Assembly: GCF_030159995.1 (NCBI RefSeq) | Contig: NZ_BSNM01000011.1 | Span: 1 to 64,000, forward strand | From: Litoribrevibacter albus | Lineage (GTDB): Bacteria > Pseudomonadota > Gammaproteobacteria > Pseudomonadales > Litoribrevibacteraceae | Direction: 5' to 3' | DNA: 64,000 nucleotides | Shown: positions 50,864 through 59,317 of the stretch, in pieces | Position numbering within the stretch: position 1 is the first letter of the stretch | How the letters are laid out: each line of letters starts with the position of its first letter | The notes under the pieces: model-generated | Databases searched by the model: none | Told to the model about the DNA's origin: nothing | What the model saw: the letters and a program-made list of their open reading frames with translations, nothing else | Program-made: the position numbers and the translations under genes

Positions 50864-50887
50864 AAGACCTGCCATCCGGCAGGTCTT
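50864..50887. terminator. Weak hairpin after the duplicated lipoprotein gene
   Basis: AAGACCTGCC, loop ATCC and GGCAGGTCTT form a perfect 10 bp stem between two convergent genes. Only a short T-rich stretch (TTAATTT) follows, so termination is likely but not certain. Confidence 0.6.
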
Positions 50888-50898
50888 AATTTCCTTCG

Positions 50899-51762
50899 CT
50901 ACTTTTGACTTCCTATTTTTTTCTGCAAGTCATTCACTTTACCTGAAAGCTTGACCAATTCTGCATTGACACGAGTTCGGTTTTTATCAATTGACTCGAT
51001 CAGCTTGGACAATTTATTAACTTCCTTATCTAGTGAATCATCATTCAATTGAATTTGAAGATCCGTTACTGAGCGAAGCAACTCATCATTCAAGTCTTTA
51101 ATTTGCTTTGTATTCGCTGTAATAGAAGCCTGATATTCTTCCAGCTTTGGAAGGTATGGATTTATTTTTTGAGACAGCGCATTAATTAAATCCGAACTTT
51201 GTTTAATGTCCTGCCTGATTGAAGCCAATGCATCACTTAATTTTAGTTTGGTAAGCTCATTAACCTTTTGATCCACCTTAGTTAGCGAAGCAGAAATCTT
51301 GTCAGTTTGAGACTTAACACTCTTGCTAGATGCTTTTAAGCTCGCAATCTCTTTTTCCTGATCCTGAATGCTCTTACGATTCCTGTCATAACTCACACCC
51401 CAAAGCTTTCTAATCTCTGAATCATGCTCTTTTAGAGTAGCCCGGAAAGCTGCTTCAGAGGAGGCCACCGAATCGTTCGAAATATCCAGCTTACCTTCCA
51501 ATACCTGCACTCGCTGAGAGAGAAGATTAATCTGCTGGTTTGTTCGATCGAACTGGTCGTACACTCGATCAAACTGATCCGCAACCCAATACCCCATCCC
51601 CGCCAGTAACACAGCCAAAATCAAACTAACGATAATGGCGAACATTCCACCCGATCCAGAAGGAGATTCTTTAACTGTGGTTTCTACTTTTTTAGGCGAA
51701 CGCTTAGTCGTTTGCCAATCATCACGCTCGGCTTTTAAATCTAATAAATCATCGTGTGCCAT
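50899..51762 (-). CDS. Single-pass membrane protein with long coiled coil
   Basis: 287 residues. A cytoplasmic N-terminal tail of about 38 residues is followed by one membrane helix (about 40-62, MFAIIVSLILAVLLAGMGY) and a periplasmic region that is almost entirely predicted coiled coil (about 65-285, many heptad-like Leu/Ile positions). No enzyme motif is seen. The layout recalls proteins that bridge inner membrane and cell wall, but that is speculative. It converges with the lipoprotein gene and is divergent from the saccharopine dehydrogenase-like gene. Confidence 0.72.
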   Translation of the reverse strand: MAHDDLLDLKAERDDWQTTKRSPKKVETTVKESPSGSGGMFAIIVSLILAVLLAGMGYWVADQFDRVYDQFDRTNQQINLLSQRVQVLEGKLDISNDSVASSEAAFRATLKEHDSEIRKLWGVSYDRNRKSIQDQEKEIASLKASSKSVKSQTDKISASLTKVDQKVNELTKLKLSDALASIRQDIKQSSDLINALSQKINPYLPKLEEYQASITANTKQIKDLNDELLRSVTDLQIQLNDDSLDKEVNKLSKLIESIDKNRTRVNAELVKLSGKVNDLQKKIGSQK

Positions 51763-51910
51763 AAACTACCTATAAAAGTTCACACTATTCCATCAATTTT
51801 CTAATAACGAAGCATTATACCTAGGTTATTAAGCAGATGCTGCTCGAAATCCCATACAAAGCCTGTCATAGTTATTCGCTCAAGTCGAATAAACGAAGAA
51901 ATTCACTTGG

Positions 51911-52978
51911 ATGGGAGGTCTTGTGTCCAAAAGTGTTGGGATTATTGTATACGGTGCCTATGGCCAAATAGGCAAAGCCGTTACGTTAGAATTATTGAAA
52001 CAAGGCATATATCCTCTACTTGCCGGAAGAAACCTCAAAAAGCTGAAACAAATCGCCAATAAAACCAACCTTCCTTACGTTTGTTTTGATGTTATTAACT
52101 TCAAGACCATTGAACGACACCTTGAGGATGCCGAGATTTTCATCAACTGTGCAGGCTCCTTAGTAAATAACCCGGAACCCATAGCACGAGCTGCAATAAA
52201 TTCACATTGTCACTACCTGGACGTTGGTGGTCAGTATCATACGTTAACCACGTTATATTCATTGTCAGACATCGCCAAAGAGGGAGACTCTGTTATTTGT
52301 GCCGGTATCGGAGCCGAATGCATTCCAGGAGACTGTCTAGCAGGCAGTATTAAGCACAACCTCAAAGAGCTAACGAATATTGAAATTGCTTATGACATTA
52401 GCCACCGATTTTCCGCTGGCAGCATAAAAGCCACACTAAATCGCCTATCCAGAGGCAATATACAGTTAACCAATCATTCACCTGAAGCGACCAAATATTC
52501 CTTCAACGCCAAGCGTGTTCTTTTTGCCAGCCGACTCAAGCATGTTAGCCAAGTCCCCTCAGGTGATCTCGCAGCCATTCACCGCAGTACCCAATGTCCC
52601 AATATACGAAGCTACTTTGCAATCACTAAACAATTTACCCCTATCGTACGTTTACTGAACTGGTTTCCTGGTTTGTTAATTTCCAAGCCCCTGCATCAAA
52701 TGATCGACAAGCTGTTCAGTCATAACAAAGGTCAACCAAGCGGTATTAGTCATTATTGGGCGAAAGGAATCTCACCGGACGAGCGCGAAATGGTTGCCAG
52801 AGTTTCTACACCTGACATCTATCAATTCACAGTCGACGCCACAATCTACATCGCAGGTTATTTACTAAAACATGACCGCAGCGGTGGAGTTTATACGCCA
52901 ACAGAATTAATGACCTGGAAATTGGTGGAAAACATACCGGGTTGCAGCTCTATTCGATTTGGCGATATGTACGGATAG
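51911..52978 (+). CDS. Saccharopine dehydrogenase-like NAD(P)-binding protein
   Basis: 355 residues with an N-terminal Rossmann fold (IIVYGAYGQIGKAVTLELL, glycine motif GAYGQIG). AGRNLKKLKQ is typical of the saccharopine dehydrogenase / trans-acting enoyl reductase family. The start may be the GTG at 51923 rather than the ATG at 51911: GGGAGG lies just ahead of the GTG and the ATG has little before it. The substrate is unknown. A lysine-pathway role is not supported by the neighbours. Confidence 0.78.
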   Translation: MGGLVSKSVGIIVYGAYGQIGKAVTLELLKQGIYPLLAGRNLKKLKQIANKTNLPYVCFDVINFKTIERHLEDAEIFINCAGSLVNNPEPIARAAINSHCHYLDVGGQYHTLTTLYSLSDIAKEGDSVICAGIGAECIPGDCLAGSIKHNLKELTNIEIAYDISHRFSAGSIKATLNRLSRGNIQLTNHSPEATKYSFNAKRVLFASRLKHVSQVPSGDLAAIHRSTQCPNIRSYFAITKQFTPIVRLLNWFPGLLISKPLHQMIDKLFSHNKGQPSGISHYWAKGISPDEREMVARVSTPDIYQFTVDATIYIAGYLLKHDRSGGVYTPTELMTWKLVENIPGCSSIRFGDMYG

Positions 52979-53128
52979 ATATAAAGCAGATATGGAAATA
53001 CCCACACTTTTTTCATGAATAGCGAACTCATTAAATCAGTGCTAATATCCCCACCACCAGAGTGTCAAACACAGGCGATCAGCCTAAATGACACCAAAGA
53101 AAATTGACTTGATATGGAGAGTTAACCA

Positions 53129-53710
53129 ATGGCTTTCGAATTGCCTGCATTACCTTACGAAATAAATGCTTTGGAACCACACATTTCACAAGAAACTCTT
53201 GAGTTCCACCACGGCAAGCACCACAACACTTACGTGCAAAAGCTAAATGGCCTAATTGAAGGTACGGATCTTGAAAACAAAACTTTAGAAGAAATCATCA
53301 AAACTTCTGAAGGCGGTGTATTCAACAATGCTGCACAAATCTGGAACCACACTTTCTACTGGAATAGTCTTTCTCCAAACGGCGGCGGCGAGCCAACAGG
53401 TGCGCTAGCTGACGCAATCAACGCAGCTTTTGGTTCTTTTGCAGATTTCCAAGCTCAGTTCAACGACAAGGCAGTAAACAACTTTGGTTCTAGCTGGACT
53501 TGGTTGGTTAAGAAAGCTGACGGTTCTCTAGACATCGTTAACACGTCTAACGCTGGCACACCAATCACTGAAGAAGGTGTAACACCATTGATCACTGTAG
53601 ATCTATGGGAACACGCATACTACATTGACTACCGTAATGTACGCCCTGAATACCTAAAAGGTTTCTGGGCTCTAGTAAATTGGGATTTCGCTGCTGCAAA
53701 CTTTGCATAA
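53129..53710 (+). CDS. sodB: Superoxide dismutase [Fe]
   Basis: Detoxifies superoxide in the cytoplasm. The 193 residues match E. coli SodB. Metal ligands are His27, His74, Asp158 and His162. The active-site Gln70 ([13 protein letters not shown]) is the hallmark of the iron form. No clear Fur box was seen in the 150 bp before it. It is followed by a strong terminator, so it is monocistronic. Confidence 0.97.
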   Translation: MAFELPALPYEINALEPHISQETLEFHHGKHHNTYVQKLNGLIEGTDLENKTLEEIIKTSEGGVFNNAAQIWNHTFYWNSLSPNGGGEPTGALADAINAAFGSFADFQAQFNDKAVNNFGSSWTWLVKKADGSLDIVNTSNAGTPITEEGVTPLITVDLWEHAYYIDYRNVRPEYLKGFWALVNWDFAAANFA

Positions 53711-53726
53711 TTGCTCCCGGTTGAAT

Positions 53727-53750
53727 AAAAGGCGCTTCGGCGCCTTTTTT
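53727..53750 (+). terminator. Terminator after sodB
   Basis: AAAAGGCGC, loop TTCG and GCGCCTTTTTT form a stable UUCG-capped stem with a T-run, 17 bp after the stop codon. Confidence 0.93.
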
Positions 53751-53872
53751 ATTGTGTTGCTGAAAGCGATCTAACCCAGTCTAAGCATGCAGTGTTCACT
53801 CATCGATTAGAAATACATTAGTCGATAAATCAGGTATCATAAGCGCCTCTTTATTCTAGGTGCAAAACTAAC

Positions 53873-54721
53873 ATGACCAGGCTGTTCGTCGACCAATTAA
53901 CCGTCATTGATTTCTCTTACCTCGATCACAACCGAGGTCTGCTTGGCGAAAGCTGGCTCGTCAATTGTGAGCTTAGTGGTGAGCTTAACGACGAAGGCAT
54001 GTTATTTGACTTTGGGCATGTTAAAAAAACCATCAAGCAATTTATCGATAACTTTGCTGACCACAAGCTGCTCATTGCTACACAAACCCCGAACTTAACC
54101 ATCACTACTGAACAGCAAGATCGAACTAGTATCGAGTGGAAGAATGGCCCTCGATTCCTAAACACATCTGCACCTTCAGATGCGTTTTTGTTTATCGATG
54201 CTCAATGCATTACTGAAGAAATACTTGCTCGCCTGATGGAAACGGAGTTAATGAACATTCTTCCTGATAATGTGACCGGTGTATCACTGGACCTATATCC
54301 AGAAGCAATAAACGCTGCGTTCTATCACTACAGCCACGGTCTTAAAAAACATGATGGCAACTGTCAACGCATAGCACATGGTCATCGATCTCCAATAGAG
54401 ATCTACATTGATGGAAAAAGAGATCAAATATTGGAGAAGCAGTGGGCCATCACATTCAACGACATCTACATTGGGACGCGAGAAGATATTGTTGATACAC
54501 CTGATCAAACGCCTGATACGATCAGGTTTAAGTATCAAGCACCTCAAGGAGAGTTTGAACTTTCAATGAATCGGGATCAGGTTTACCTCATTGACACTGA
54601 CTCAACTGTAGAATGGATTGCCAATCACATAGCTAAAACGATTCATCAGCAACACCCTAATTCCACTGTTAAAGTGAAAGCATTTGAAGGCTACCGTAAG
54701 GGAGCTATCGCAGAGTATTGA
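53873..54721 (+). CDS. 6-pyruvoyl-tetrahydropterin / 6-carboxytetrahydropterin synthase family protein with rearranged halves
   Basis: 282 residues. The C-terminal half has the zinc-site region of the family: [15 protein letters not shown] followed by [14 protein letters not shown], and the closing [17 protein letters not shown]. The N-terminal half resembles the usual later part ([24 protein letters not shown], then DHKLL) but has GESW where the HGH motif should be. The segments therefore look duplicated, with the motifs split between copies. The protein could be a bimodular PTPS relative. A role in queuosine or pterin synthesis is possible but unproven; the gene is not beside queC or queE here. 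Confidence 0.72.
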   Translation: MTRLFVDQLTVIDFSYLDHNRGLLGESWLVNCELSGELNDEGMLFDFGHVKKTIKQFIDNFADHKLLIATQTPNLTITTEQQDRTSIEWKNGPRFLNTSAPSDAFLFIDAQCITEEILARLMETELMNILPDNVTGVSLDLYPEAINAAFYHYSHGLKKHDGNCQRIAHGHRSPIEIYIDGKRDQILEKQWAITFNDIYIGTREDIVDTPDQTPDTIRFKYQAPQGEFELSMNRDQVYLIDTDSTVEWIANHIAKTIHQQHPNSTVKVKAFEGYRKGAIAEY

Positions 54722-54785
54722 CCTTGTATTACTCTTCGATATGATAGCCGCCAAGAAGCACATCTTTAGGATTCAAAACGACATT

Positions 54786-56186
54786 ATGAGTATTTCTGTT
54801 TATAACACACTGACCCAAAAGAAAGAGTTATTCCAACCTACAGACCCAAACAACATTAAAATGTATGTGTGTGGTCCTACGGTCTACAACTACATTCATA
54901 TAGGGAATGCTCGTCCGGCGGTGGTTTTTGATACTCTGTATCGTTTACTGAAACATCACTTTCCTAAAGTGACCTACGCACGCAACATTACGGACGTAGA
55001 CGACAAAATTAACAAGGCCGCGTTAGAGCAAAACGTCGATATTCGCGTTATCAGCGATAAGTTCGCCGATGCCTATCGCGAAGACATCCATCAACTGAAT
55101 GTACTTCCTCCTGATGTAGAACCCCGCGCTACTGAAAACATCGATCAAATGATCGACATGATTTCGCGCTTGATCGAAAAAGGATACGCCTACGCAGCTG
55201 AAGGTCATGTATTGTTCGATGTTCAAGCCTATGAAAAGTATGGTGAACTATCCAATCGATCTCTTGAAGACATGTTAGCGGGTGCCCGAGTTGAAGTTGC
55301 CCCATACAAAAAGTATGCAGGTGACTTTGTTCTTTGGAAACCATCTACTGACGAGCTACCAGGTTGGGACAGCCCATGGGGCCGTGGTCGCCCTGGTTGG
55401 CACATTGAATGTTCAGCAATGATCGAGCGTCACCTCGGTACCACCATTGACATTCACGGTGGCGGTCAGGATTTAACTTTCCCTCACCACGAAAATGAAA
55501 TCGCACAAAGTACATGTGCACACGATGGTGAGACCTATGTTAAGTACTGGATGCATAACGGATACATCACCATTCAGAACAAAGATTCGGACAGCCATGA
55601 GAAGATGTCTAAATCCTTGGGCAACTTCATCACCGTACGTGATTTGTTGTCTGAAATTCCAGGTGAAGTGGTTCGATTTGCACTCTTATCGGCACACTAC
55701 CGTTCTCAATTAAACTGGTCTTCAGATTTGATCGAACAAGCGTACACAGCCTTAGATAAGCTTTATACAGCGCTGCGCGATATCAACGTATCAGAAGTTG
55801 AGACCACTGCCGTCTCCACCACGCTGCTTGAAGCACTGAATGATGACCTAAATACACCGATCGCTATTGCGGAACTTCATCATCTAGCCAAGCAAATCAA
55901 CAAATCGGACTCAGAAGAAGAAAAAAGCCAAATTGCAGCACAGTTAATTGCCTCTGCTCAATTACTCGGTTTATTGACTCATACGACCGAAGAATGGTTT
56001 AAGTCGCGAGGGAAACAAACAGAAGGTGGCCTTACTGACGAGCAAATTGATACTCTCGTTCAAGAGCGCATCGATGCGAAGAAGAACAAAGATTTTGCCC
56101 GGGCCGACCAAATTCGCGACGAACTAAAAGCTGCTGGTATAGAACTGGAAGATACACGCGACGGAACACGCTGGCAAAGAGCTTAA
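54786..56186 (+). CDS. cysS: Cysteine-tRNA ligase
   Basis: A class I synthetase (466 residues from the ATG at 54786, [14 protein letters not shown]). A longer in-frame start overlaps the upstream gene and lacks homology. [16 protein letters not shown] holds the first zinc cysteine and the HIGH-type signature; KMSKSLGNF is the KMSKS loop; the zinc cysteine of WHIECSAM and the His/Glu ligands in HHENE are present. Cytoplasmic and essential. Confidence 0.97.
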   Translation: MSISVYNTLTQKKELFQPTDPNNIKMYVCGPTVYNYIHIGNARPAVVFDTLYRLLKHHFPKVTYARNITDVDDKINKAALEQNVDIRVISDKFADAYREDIHQLNVLPPDVEPRATENIDQMIDMISRLIEKGYAYAAEGHVLFDVQAYEKYGELSNRSLEDMLAGARVEVAPYKKYAGDFVLWKPSTDELPGWDSPWGRGRPGWHIECSAMIERHLGTTIDIHGGGQDLTFPHHENEIAQSTCAHDGETYVKYWMHNGYITIQNKDSDSHEKMSKSLGNFITVRDLLSEIPGEVVRFALLSAHYRSQLNWSSDLIEQAYTALDKLYTALRDINVSEVETTAVSTTLLEALNDDLNTPIAIAELHHLAKQINKSDSEEEKSQIAAQLIASAQLLGLLTHTTEEWFKSRGKQTEGGLTDEQIDTLVQERIDAKKNKDFARADQIRDELKAAGIELEDTRDGTRWQRA

Positions 56187-56210
56187 AAAGCCCTGAATAC
56201 GCTGAAAGAT

Positions 56211-56552
56211 ATGAATACACTAAAACGACTTCCACAGTTTATTGGTAAAGGACTAATCAGATTCTATCAAGTCTGCATTAGTCCTTTCATTGGAAGTCAT
56301 TGCCGGTTTTATCCTAGCTGCTCTCAATATGCCTTGACTGCGTTTGAAGTTCACGGTGTAACCAGAGGAAGCTGGTTGGCACTTAAGCGTATCAGTAAAT
56401 GCCACCCTTGGAATCAAGGCGGTTTTGACTATGTGCCAGGTACAGAACCGCTGGATTCAGATACATCTGTCAGAAACAACAACGCAGACGTGTCATCGCC
56501 CTGCCATTGCAACAGACAATCTACAAATCAAGGAATCAAAGATGATCGATAA
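56211..56552 (+). CDS. yidD: Membrane protein insertion efficiency factor YidD
   Basis: 113 residues. The core [33 protein letters not shown] with the conserved CRFxPSCSxYA and the later [14 protein letters not shown] is diagnostic. YidD helps YidC-dependent insertion into the inner membrane. It is usually next to rnpA and yidC; here it follows cysS, which is unusual. The last 11 bases overlap ycaR. Confidence 0.93.
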   Translation: MNTLKRLPQFIGKGLIRFYQVCISPFIGSHCRFYPSCSQYALTAFEVHGVTRGSWLALKRISKCHPWNQGGFDYVPGTEPLDSDTSVRNNNADVSSPCHCNRQSTNQGIKDDR

Positions 56553-56739
56553 ACAACTTTTGGCCATGTTGGTCTGCCCTGTTAGCCAAGGCGAATTGAC
56601 CTATCACGCTGACACAGAAGAGTTATGGTGTAAGAAAAGTAAACTGGCCTATCCAATTAAGGACGACATTCCGGTCATGCTGGAACATGAAGCACGCCAA
56701 TTGACTCTTGAAGAATACGAAAGTATTAAAGGCGCATAA
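56542..56739 (+). CDS. ycaR: Trm112-like protein YcaR
   Basis: 65 residues from the ATG at 56542 ([19 protein letters not shown]), preceded by AAGGAA at about eight bases. [10 protein letters not shown] and [17 protein letters not shown] are the standard motifs. Known family members are small zinc-finger-like proteins; two of the usual Cys positions may be replaced here, with CPVS and [11 protein letters not shown] visible. It overlaps the yidD end and is co-transcribed with it. Confidence 0.9.
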   Translation: MIDKQLLAMLVCPVSQGELTYHADTEELWCKKSKLAYPIKDDIPVMLEHEARQLTLEEYESIKGA

Positions 56740-56741
56740 AA

Positions 56742-56765
56742 AAACGCTGGCAATAGCCAGCGTTT
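56742..56765 (+). terminator. Terminator after ycaR
   Basis: AAACGCTGGC, loop AATA and GCCAGCGTTT form a perfect 10 bp stem. The T-run after it is short (TTTAT), so efficiency is moderate. On the minus strand the stem is followed by about seven Ts, so it can equally serve the small membrane ORF on that strand, 43 bp upstream. Confidence 0.75.
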
Positions 56766-56807
56766 ATCTCCAACAGCTACCATTACGATACCTGTTATAA
56801 AATCTAC

Positions 56808-56963
56808 TCAAGCGTGTGTTTTGCTAGAGCGGCGCGTTGTTTTATTCGAGCGTTTGTTAAAAATACGGGAACAATAATCTACCCACTGCTTCCTTAAAAC
56901 TACACCACTAACTGCCATCGCAAGTACGATTAACACCAAAGCAAAAACAATCTCATAATCCAT
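56808..56963 (-). CDS. Small membrane protein, 51 residues
   Basis: Starts at the ATG at 56963, with GAGGTGA six bases ahead, which is nearly a perfect Shine-Dalgarno sequence. MDYEIVFALVLIVLAMAVSG runs into a basic C-terminal tail (RIFNKRSNKTTRRSSKTHA), which suggests a single-pass protein with the tail in the cytoplasm. No family is recognised. It may be co-transcribed with the 70-residue ORF upstream (57075-57287). It is below the usual gene-length cut-off and could have been missed in annotations. Confidence 0.6.
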   Translation of the reverse strand: MDYEIVFALVLIVLAMAVSGVVLRKQWVDYCSRIFNKRSNKTTRRSSKTHA

Positions 56964-57074
56964 CAGACTTCACCTCTACTTCATACATCCGTTACCTATG
57001 ACCAATCATAGAACAACTAATAGCCAAAGTCTTACAATATGACGACAAAGTCACGACCTTATTGCACAATGAAG

Positions 57075-57287
57075 CTAATCAATATCTGTCAACTGGTTAA
57101 TGACATCCGCTCTTTGCTGAATCATGCGTTCCAAACGCACAACTTCATTCACGCCGTTTCCAGAGGCATATAAAGTTGCCATCCGATCAACCAATACACC
57201 TATTTCTTTAGATAGGTTCTTAAGTACCTGAGTTTTAAGGAAAACTTCATTTCCTACACGAATGTGTTTTAAGTCTCGACCTCGCAT
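57075..57287 (-). CDS. Hypothetical protein, 70 residues
   Basis: AGGAG lies five bases before the ATG (57287), which supports translation. The sequence is helical and charged (KNLSKEIGVLVDRMATLY, then RLERMIQQRADVINQL), with no signal peptide or membrane segment. No family is recognised. It lies 111 bp upstream of the 51-residue membrane ORF on the same strand and is divergent from lrgA. Confidence 0.55.
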   Translation of the reverse strand: MRGRDLKHIRVGNEVFLKTQVLKNLSKEIGVLVDRMATLYASGNGVNEVVRLERMIQQRADVINQLTDID

Positions 57288-57430
57288 ACAAACTCCTATT
57301 TCTTGCGAATTTACATCCTGTAAAAAGTCCGATGGGCTACTTCTATTCTTTAACCTCGATAAAAGTTAAACTTCACATCGCTGACATCCAAAACTAAAAA
57401 TCTTCGTTCCATCTGAAAGACAGTAATCAT

Positions 57431-57790
57431 ATGTTACAAGGCTTTTCCATTCTTTTCGTTTTTTACCTGTTTGGTGAATTACTCGTTCTTCTATTGGACA
57501 GTCCCATACCCGGCTCGGTCGCAGGAATGCTGTTATTGTTCGCATTTCTCTGCTGGCGTGATAAAGCCCCCAAAGCACTAATTACAACGAGCGAAACGCT
57601 GCTTTTGTATTTACCACTTTTGCTTATCCCTGCAGGGGTTGGTGTCATTCAATACTTGGAACTACTTCAAACCCAAGCATTGGCGATTTCAGCCTCATTA
57701 ATCATCGGCACCATCCTATCAATGCTCTTCATCAGCTGGTTTGCCCGAAAATTCATTAAAATTGATAAGCAGGATGAAACGAATGATTGA
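57431..57790 (+). CDS. lrgA: LrgA/CidA family holin-like protein
   Basis: 119 residues with four hydrophobic segments. FYLFGELLVLLLDSPIPGSVAGMLLL is the family core (here cut to the key IPGSVAGM), and LLLYLPLLLIPAGVGV follows. LrgA/CidA proteins modulate murein hydrolase export and cell lysis in Staphylococcus, and relatives move small metabolites such as pyruvate. No strong Shine-Dalgarno sequence precedes the ATG. It overlaps lrgB by eight bases. Confidence 0.88.
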   Translation: MLQGFSILFVFYLFGELLVLLLDSPIPGSVAGMLLLFAFLCWRDKAPKALITTSETLLLYLPLLLIPAGVGVIQYLELLQTQALAISASLIIGTILSMLFISWFARKFIKIDKQDETND

Positions 57791-58508
57791 CCTTCATACC
57801 TGGGCTGTTCAAAACCCAACAGTTAGTCTCATCATTACCATTCTCAGCTACTACCTTTGTTTAAATCTCTATAAGCGCTTTAACCATACAGCGTTATTGC
57901 AACCAGTGATGATAAGCATCGTCCTGATTATTAGTTTAATCTCATTTTTGGAGATTCCCTACGCTCAATACTTTGATCACAACAAAATCATCCATTTCCT
58001 ACTTGGTCCTGCAACAGTTGCCCTCGCTATTCCTCTGTATAAGAACAAACAACGAATACGTCAGTTGGCCATTCCTCTGTTTTCAGCAGTGATTATCGGA
58101 GGCAGCATGGCCATTTTCTTTGCGGTCTCAATTGCCTGGTGTCTGAACGCAACGAACGACGTATTGCTCTCTTTGGCACCTAAATCGGTGACTACTCCGA
58201 TTGCGTTGAGCATTGCCGAAAGTATCAATGCCATCCCCTCACTTACCGCTGCGTTCGTTCTGATCACCGGTGTTGTTGGCGCTGTGGTTGCAGAACCTTT
58301 ATTCCGCCTCATCAACGAACAGGATGACGGGATCAAAGGTATGGCCATTGGTATTTCCGCTCATGGAGTAGGCACAGCAAAGGCGTTGGAAATCAGCCCG
58401 CAGTGCGGTGCCTTCTCTGCACTGTCTATGGGTCTCACAGGAGCCTACACAGCGCTGGTACTTCCCTATGCAATGGAATTTCTACGTGCAATGGCGTTAG
58501 TCCCTTAA
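57783..58508 (+). CDS. lrgB: LrgB family membrane protein
   Basis: 241 residues from the ATG at 57783 (MIDLHTWAVQNPTVSL), overlapping the lrgA end. Multiple hydrophobic segments run through the length, and FLLGPATVALAIPLYK and KSVTTPIALSIAE are typical LrgB blocks. LrgA and LrgB probably form a membrane complex. A TTG start further upstream is in frame but would lie deep in lrgA. Confidence 0.9.
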   Translation: MIDLHTWAVQNPTVSLIITILSYYLCLNLYKRFNHTALLQPVMISIVLIISLISFLEIPYAQYFDHNKIIHFLLGPATVALAIPLYKNKQRIRQLAIPLFSAVIIGGSMAIFFAVSIAWCLNATNDVLLSLAPKSVTTPIALSIAESINAIPSLTAAFVLITGVVGAVVAEPLFRLINEQDDGIKGMAIGISAHGVGTAKALEISPQCGAFSALSMGLTGAYTALVLPYAMEFLRAMALVP

Positions 58509-58523
58509 TTAAGCTCTCTTGTT

Positions 58524-59111
58524 ATGATCAAGCAGCGAATTAACCTCGATAACAGTTACTTAGACTATTACCGTCAAGTGTTTTCACCAACTGCAGTACA
58601 CAACATGTGTTTAGCACTGTTGGAAGAGTTACATTGGCAACAAGAACATATCAAAATATTTGGAAAGACGATTAACTCCCCCAGGTTACAAAGCTTCTAT
58701 GGTGACGATGGCGTCAACTATCGTTATTCAGGAAGAACCTTTAAAGCCACACCTTGGGCACCATGTTTAGAGAGGTTAAGGCGCGCTGTATCAGAAATAA
58801 CAAACCAGCCATTTAACGGTGTGTTGTGTAATCTATACAGAGACGGTGACGACGCGATGGGGTGGCACAGTGACAACGAACCGGAATTAGGAGCAAACCC
58901 TGTTATAGCTTCTCTTACTTTCGGAGCATCCAGACGATTCTCTCTACGAAAAATTGGCGAGTCTAAACAACGTTTCTCCTTAGAGCTTGAGAACAATTCC
59001 TTATTGATTATGCCTGCCGGATTTCAAAGCCATTATCAGCATGCCCTACCACGATCAAAGAGAATATCGAGGCCAAGAATCAATTTAACATTCAGAATGT
59101 TTTATAATTAA
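58524..59111 (+). CDS. AlkB-type alpha-ketoglutarate-dependent dioxygenase
   Basis: 195 residues. The Fe(II) ligands are His and Asp in MGWHSDNEPELG and the later His in HALPRSKR; the 2-oxoglutarate-binding arginines are in RISRPRINLTFR. It belongs to the AlkB family that repairs alkylated DNA or RNA bases, and its length fits the short ALKBH2/3-like type. It starts 15 bp after lrgB and could share its transcript. Substrate and ada-type control are not evident. Confidence 0.88.
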   Translation: MIKQRINLDNSYLDYYRQVFSPTAVHNMCLALLEELHWQQEHIKIFGKTINSPRLQSFYGDDGVNYRYSGRTFKATPWAPCLERLRRAVSEITNQPFNGVLCNLYRDGDDAMGWHSDNEPELGANPVIASLTFGASRRFSLRKIGESKQRFSLELENNSLLIMPAGFQSHYQHALPRSKRISRPRINLTFRMFYN

Positions 59112-59134
59112 TGTAAGAAAAGTTTAATAATCAT

Positions 59135-59162
59135 TTGACATTAAATAAAAAATCGCCATAAT
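59135..59162 (+). promoter_or_regulatory. Promoter of initiator tRNA-Met
   Basis: TTGACA (perfect -35), 16-base spacer and CATAAT -10, then a GC-rich discriminator GGGCGCC of the kind seen at stringently controlled stable-RNA promoters. The tRNA begins 14 bp downstream of the -10. Confidence 0.75.
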
Positions 59163-59176
59163 GGGCGCCTCAATGA

Positions 59177-59253
<77 letters not shown>

Positions 59254-59259
59254 GATTCT

Positions 59260-59286
59260 AAAACCGAGATTCTTATCTCGGTTTTT
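59260..59286. terminator. Terminator after tRNA-fMet
   Basis: AAAACCGAGAT, loop TCTT and ATCTCGGTTTTT form an 11 bp stem with a T-run, seven bases after the tRNA. It can also stop the convergent histidine kinase gene on the minus strand. Confidence 0.88.
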
Positions 59287-59317
59287 ATATGCCTATTCGA
59301 TGGGTTCAAAGCTTCAG

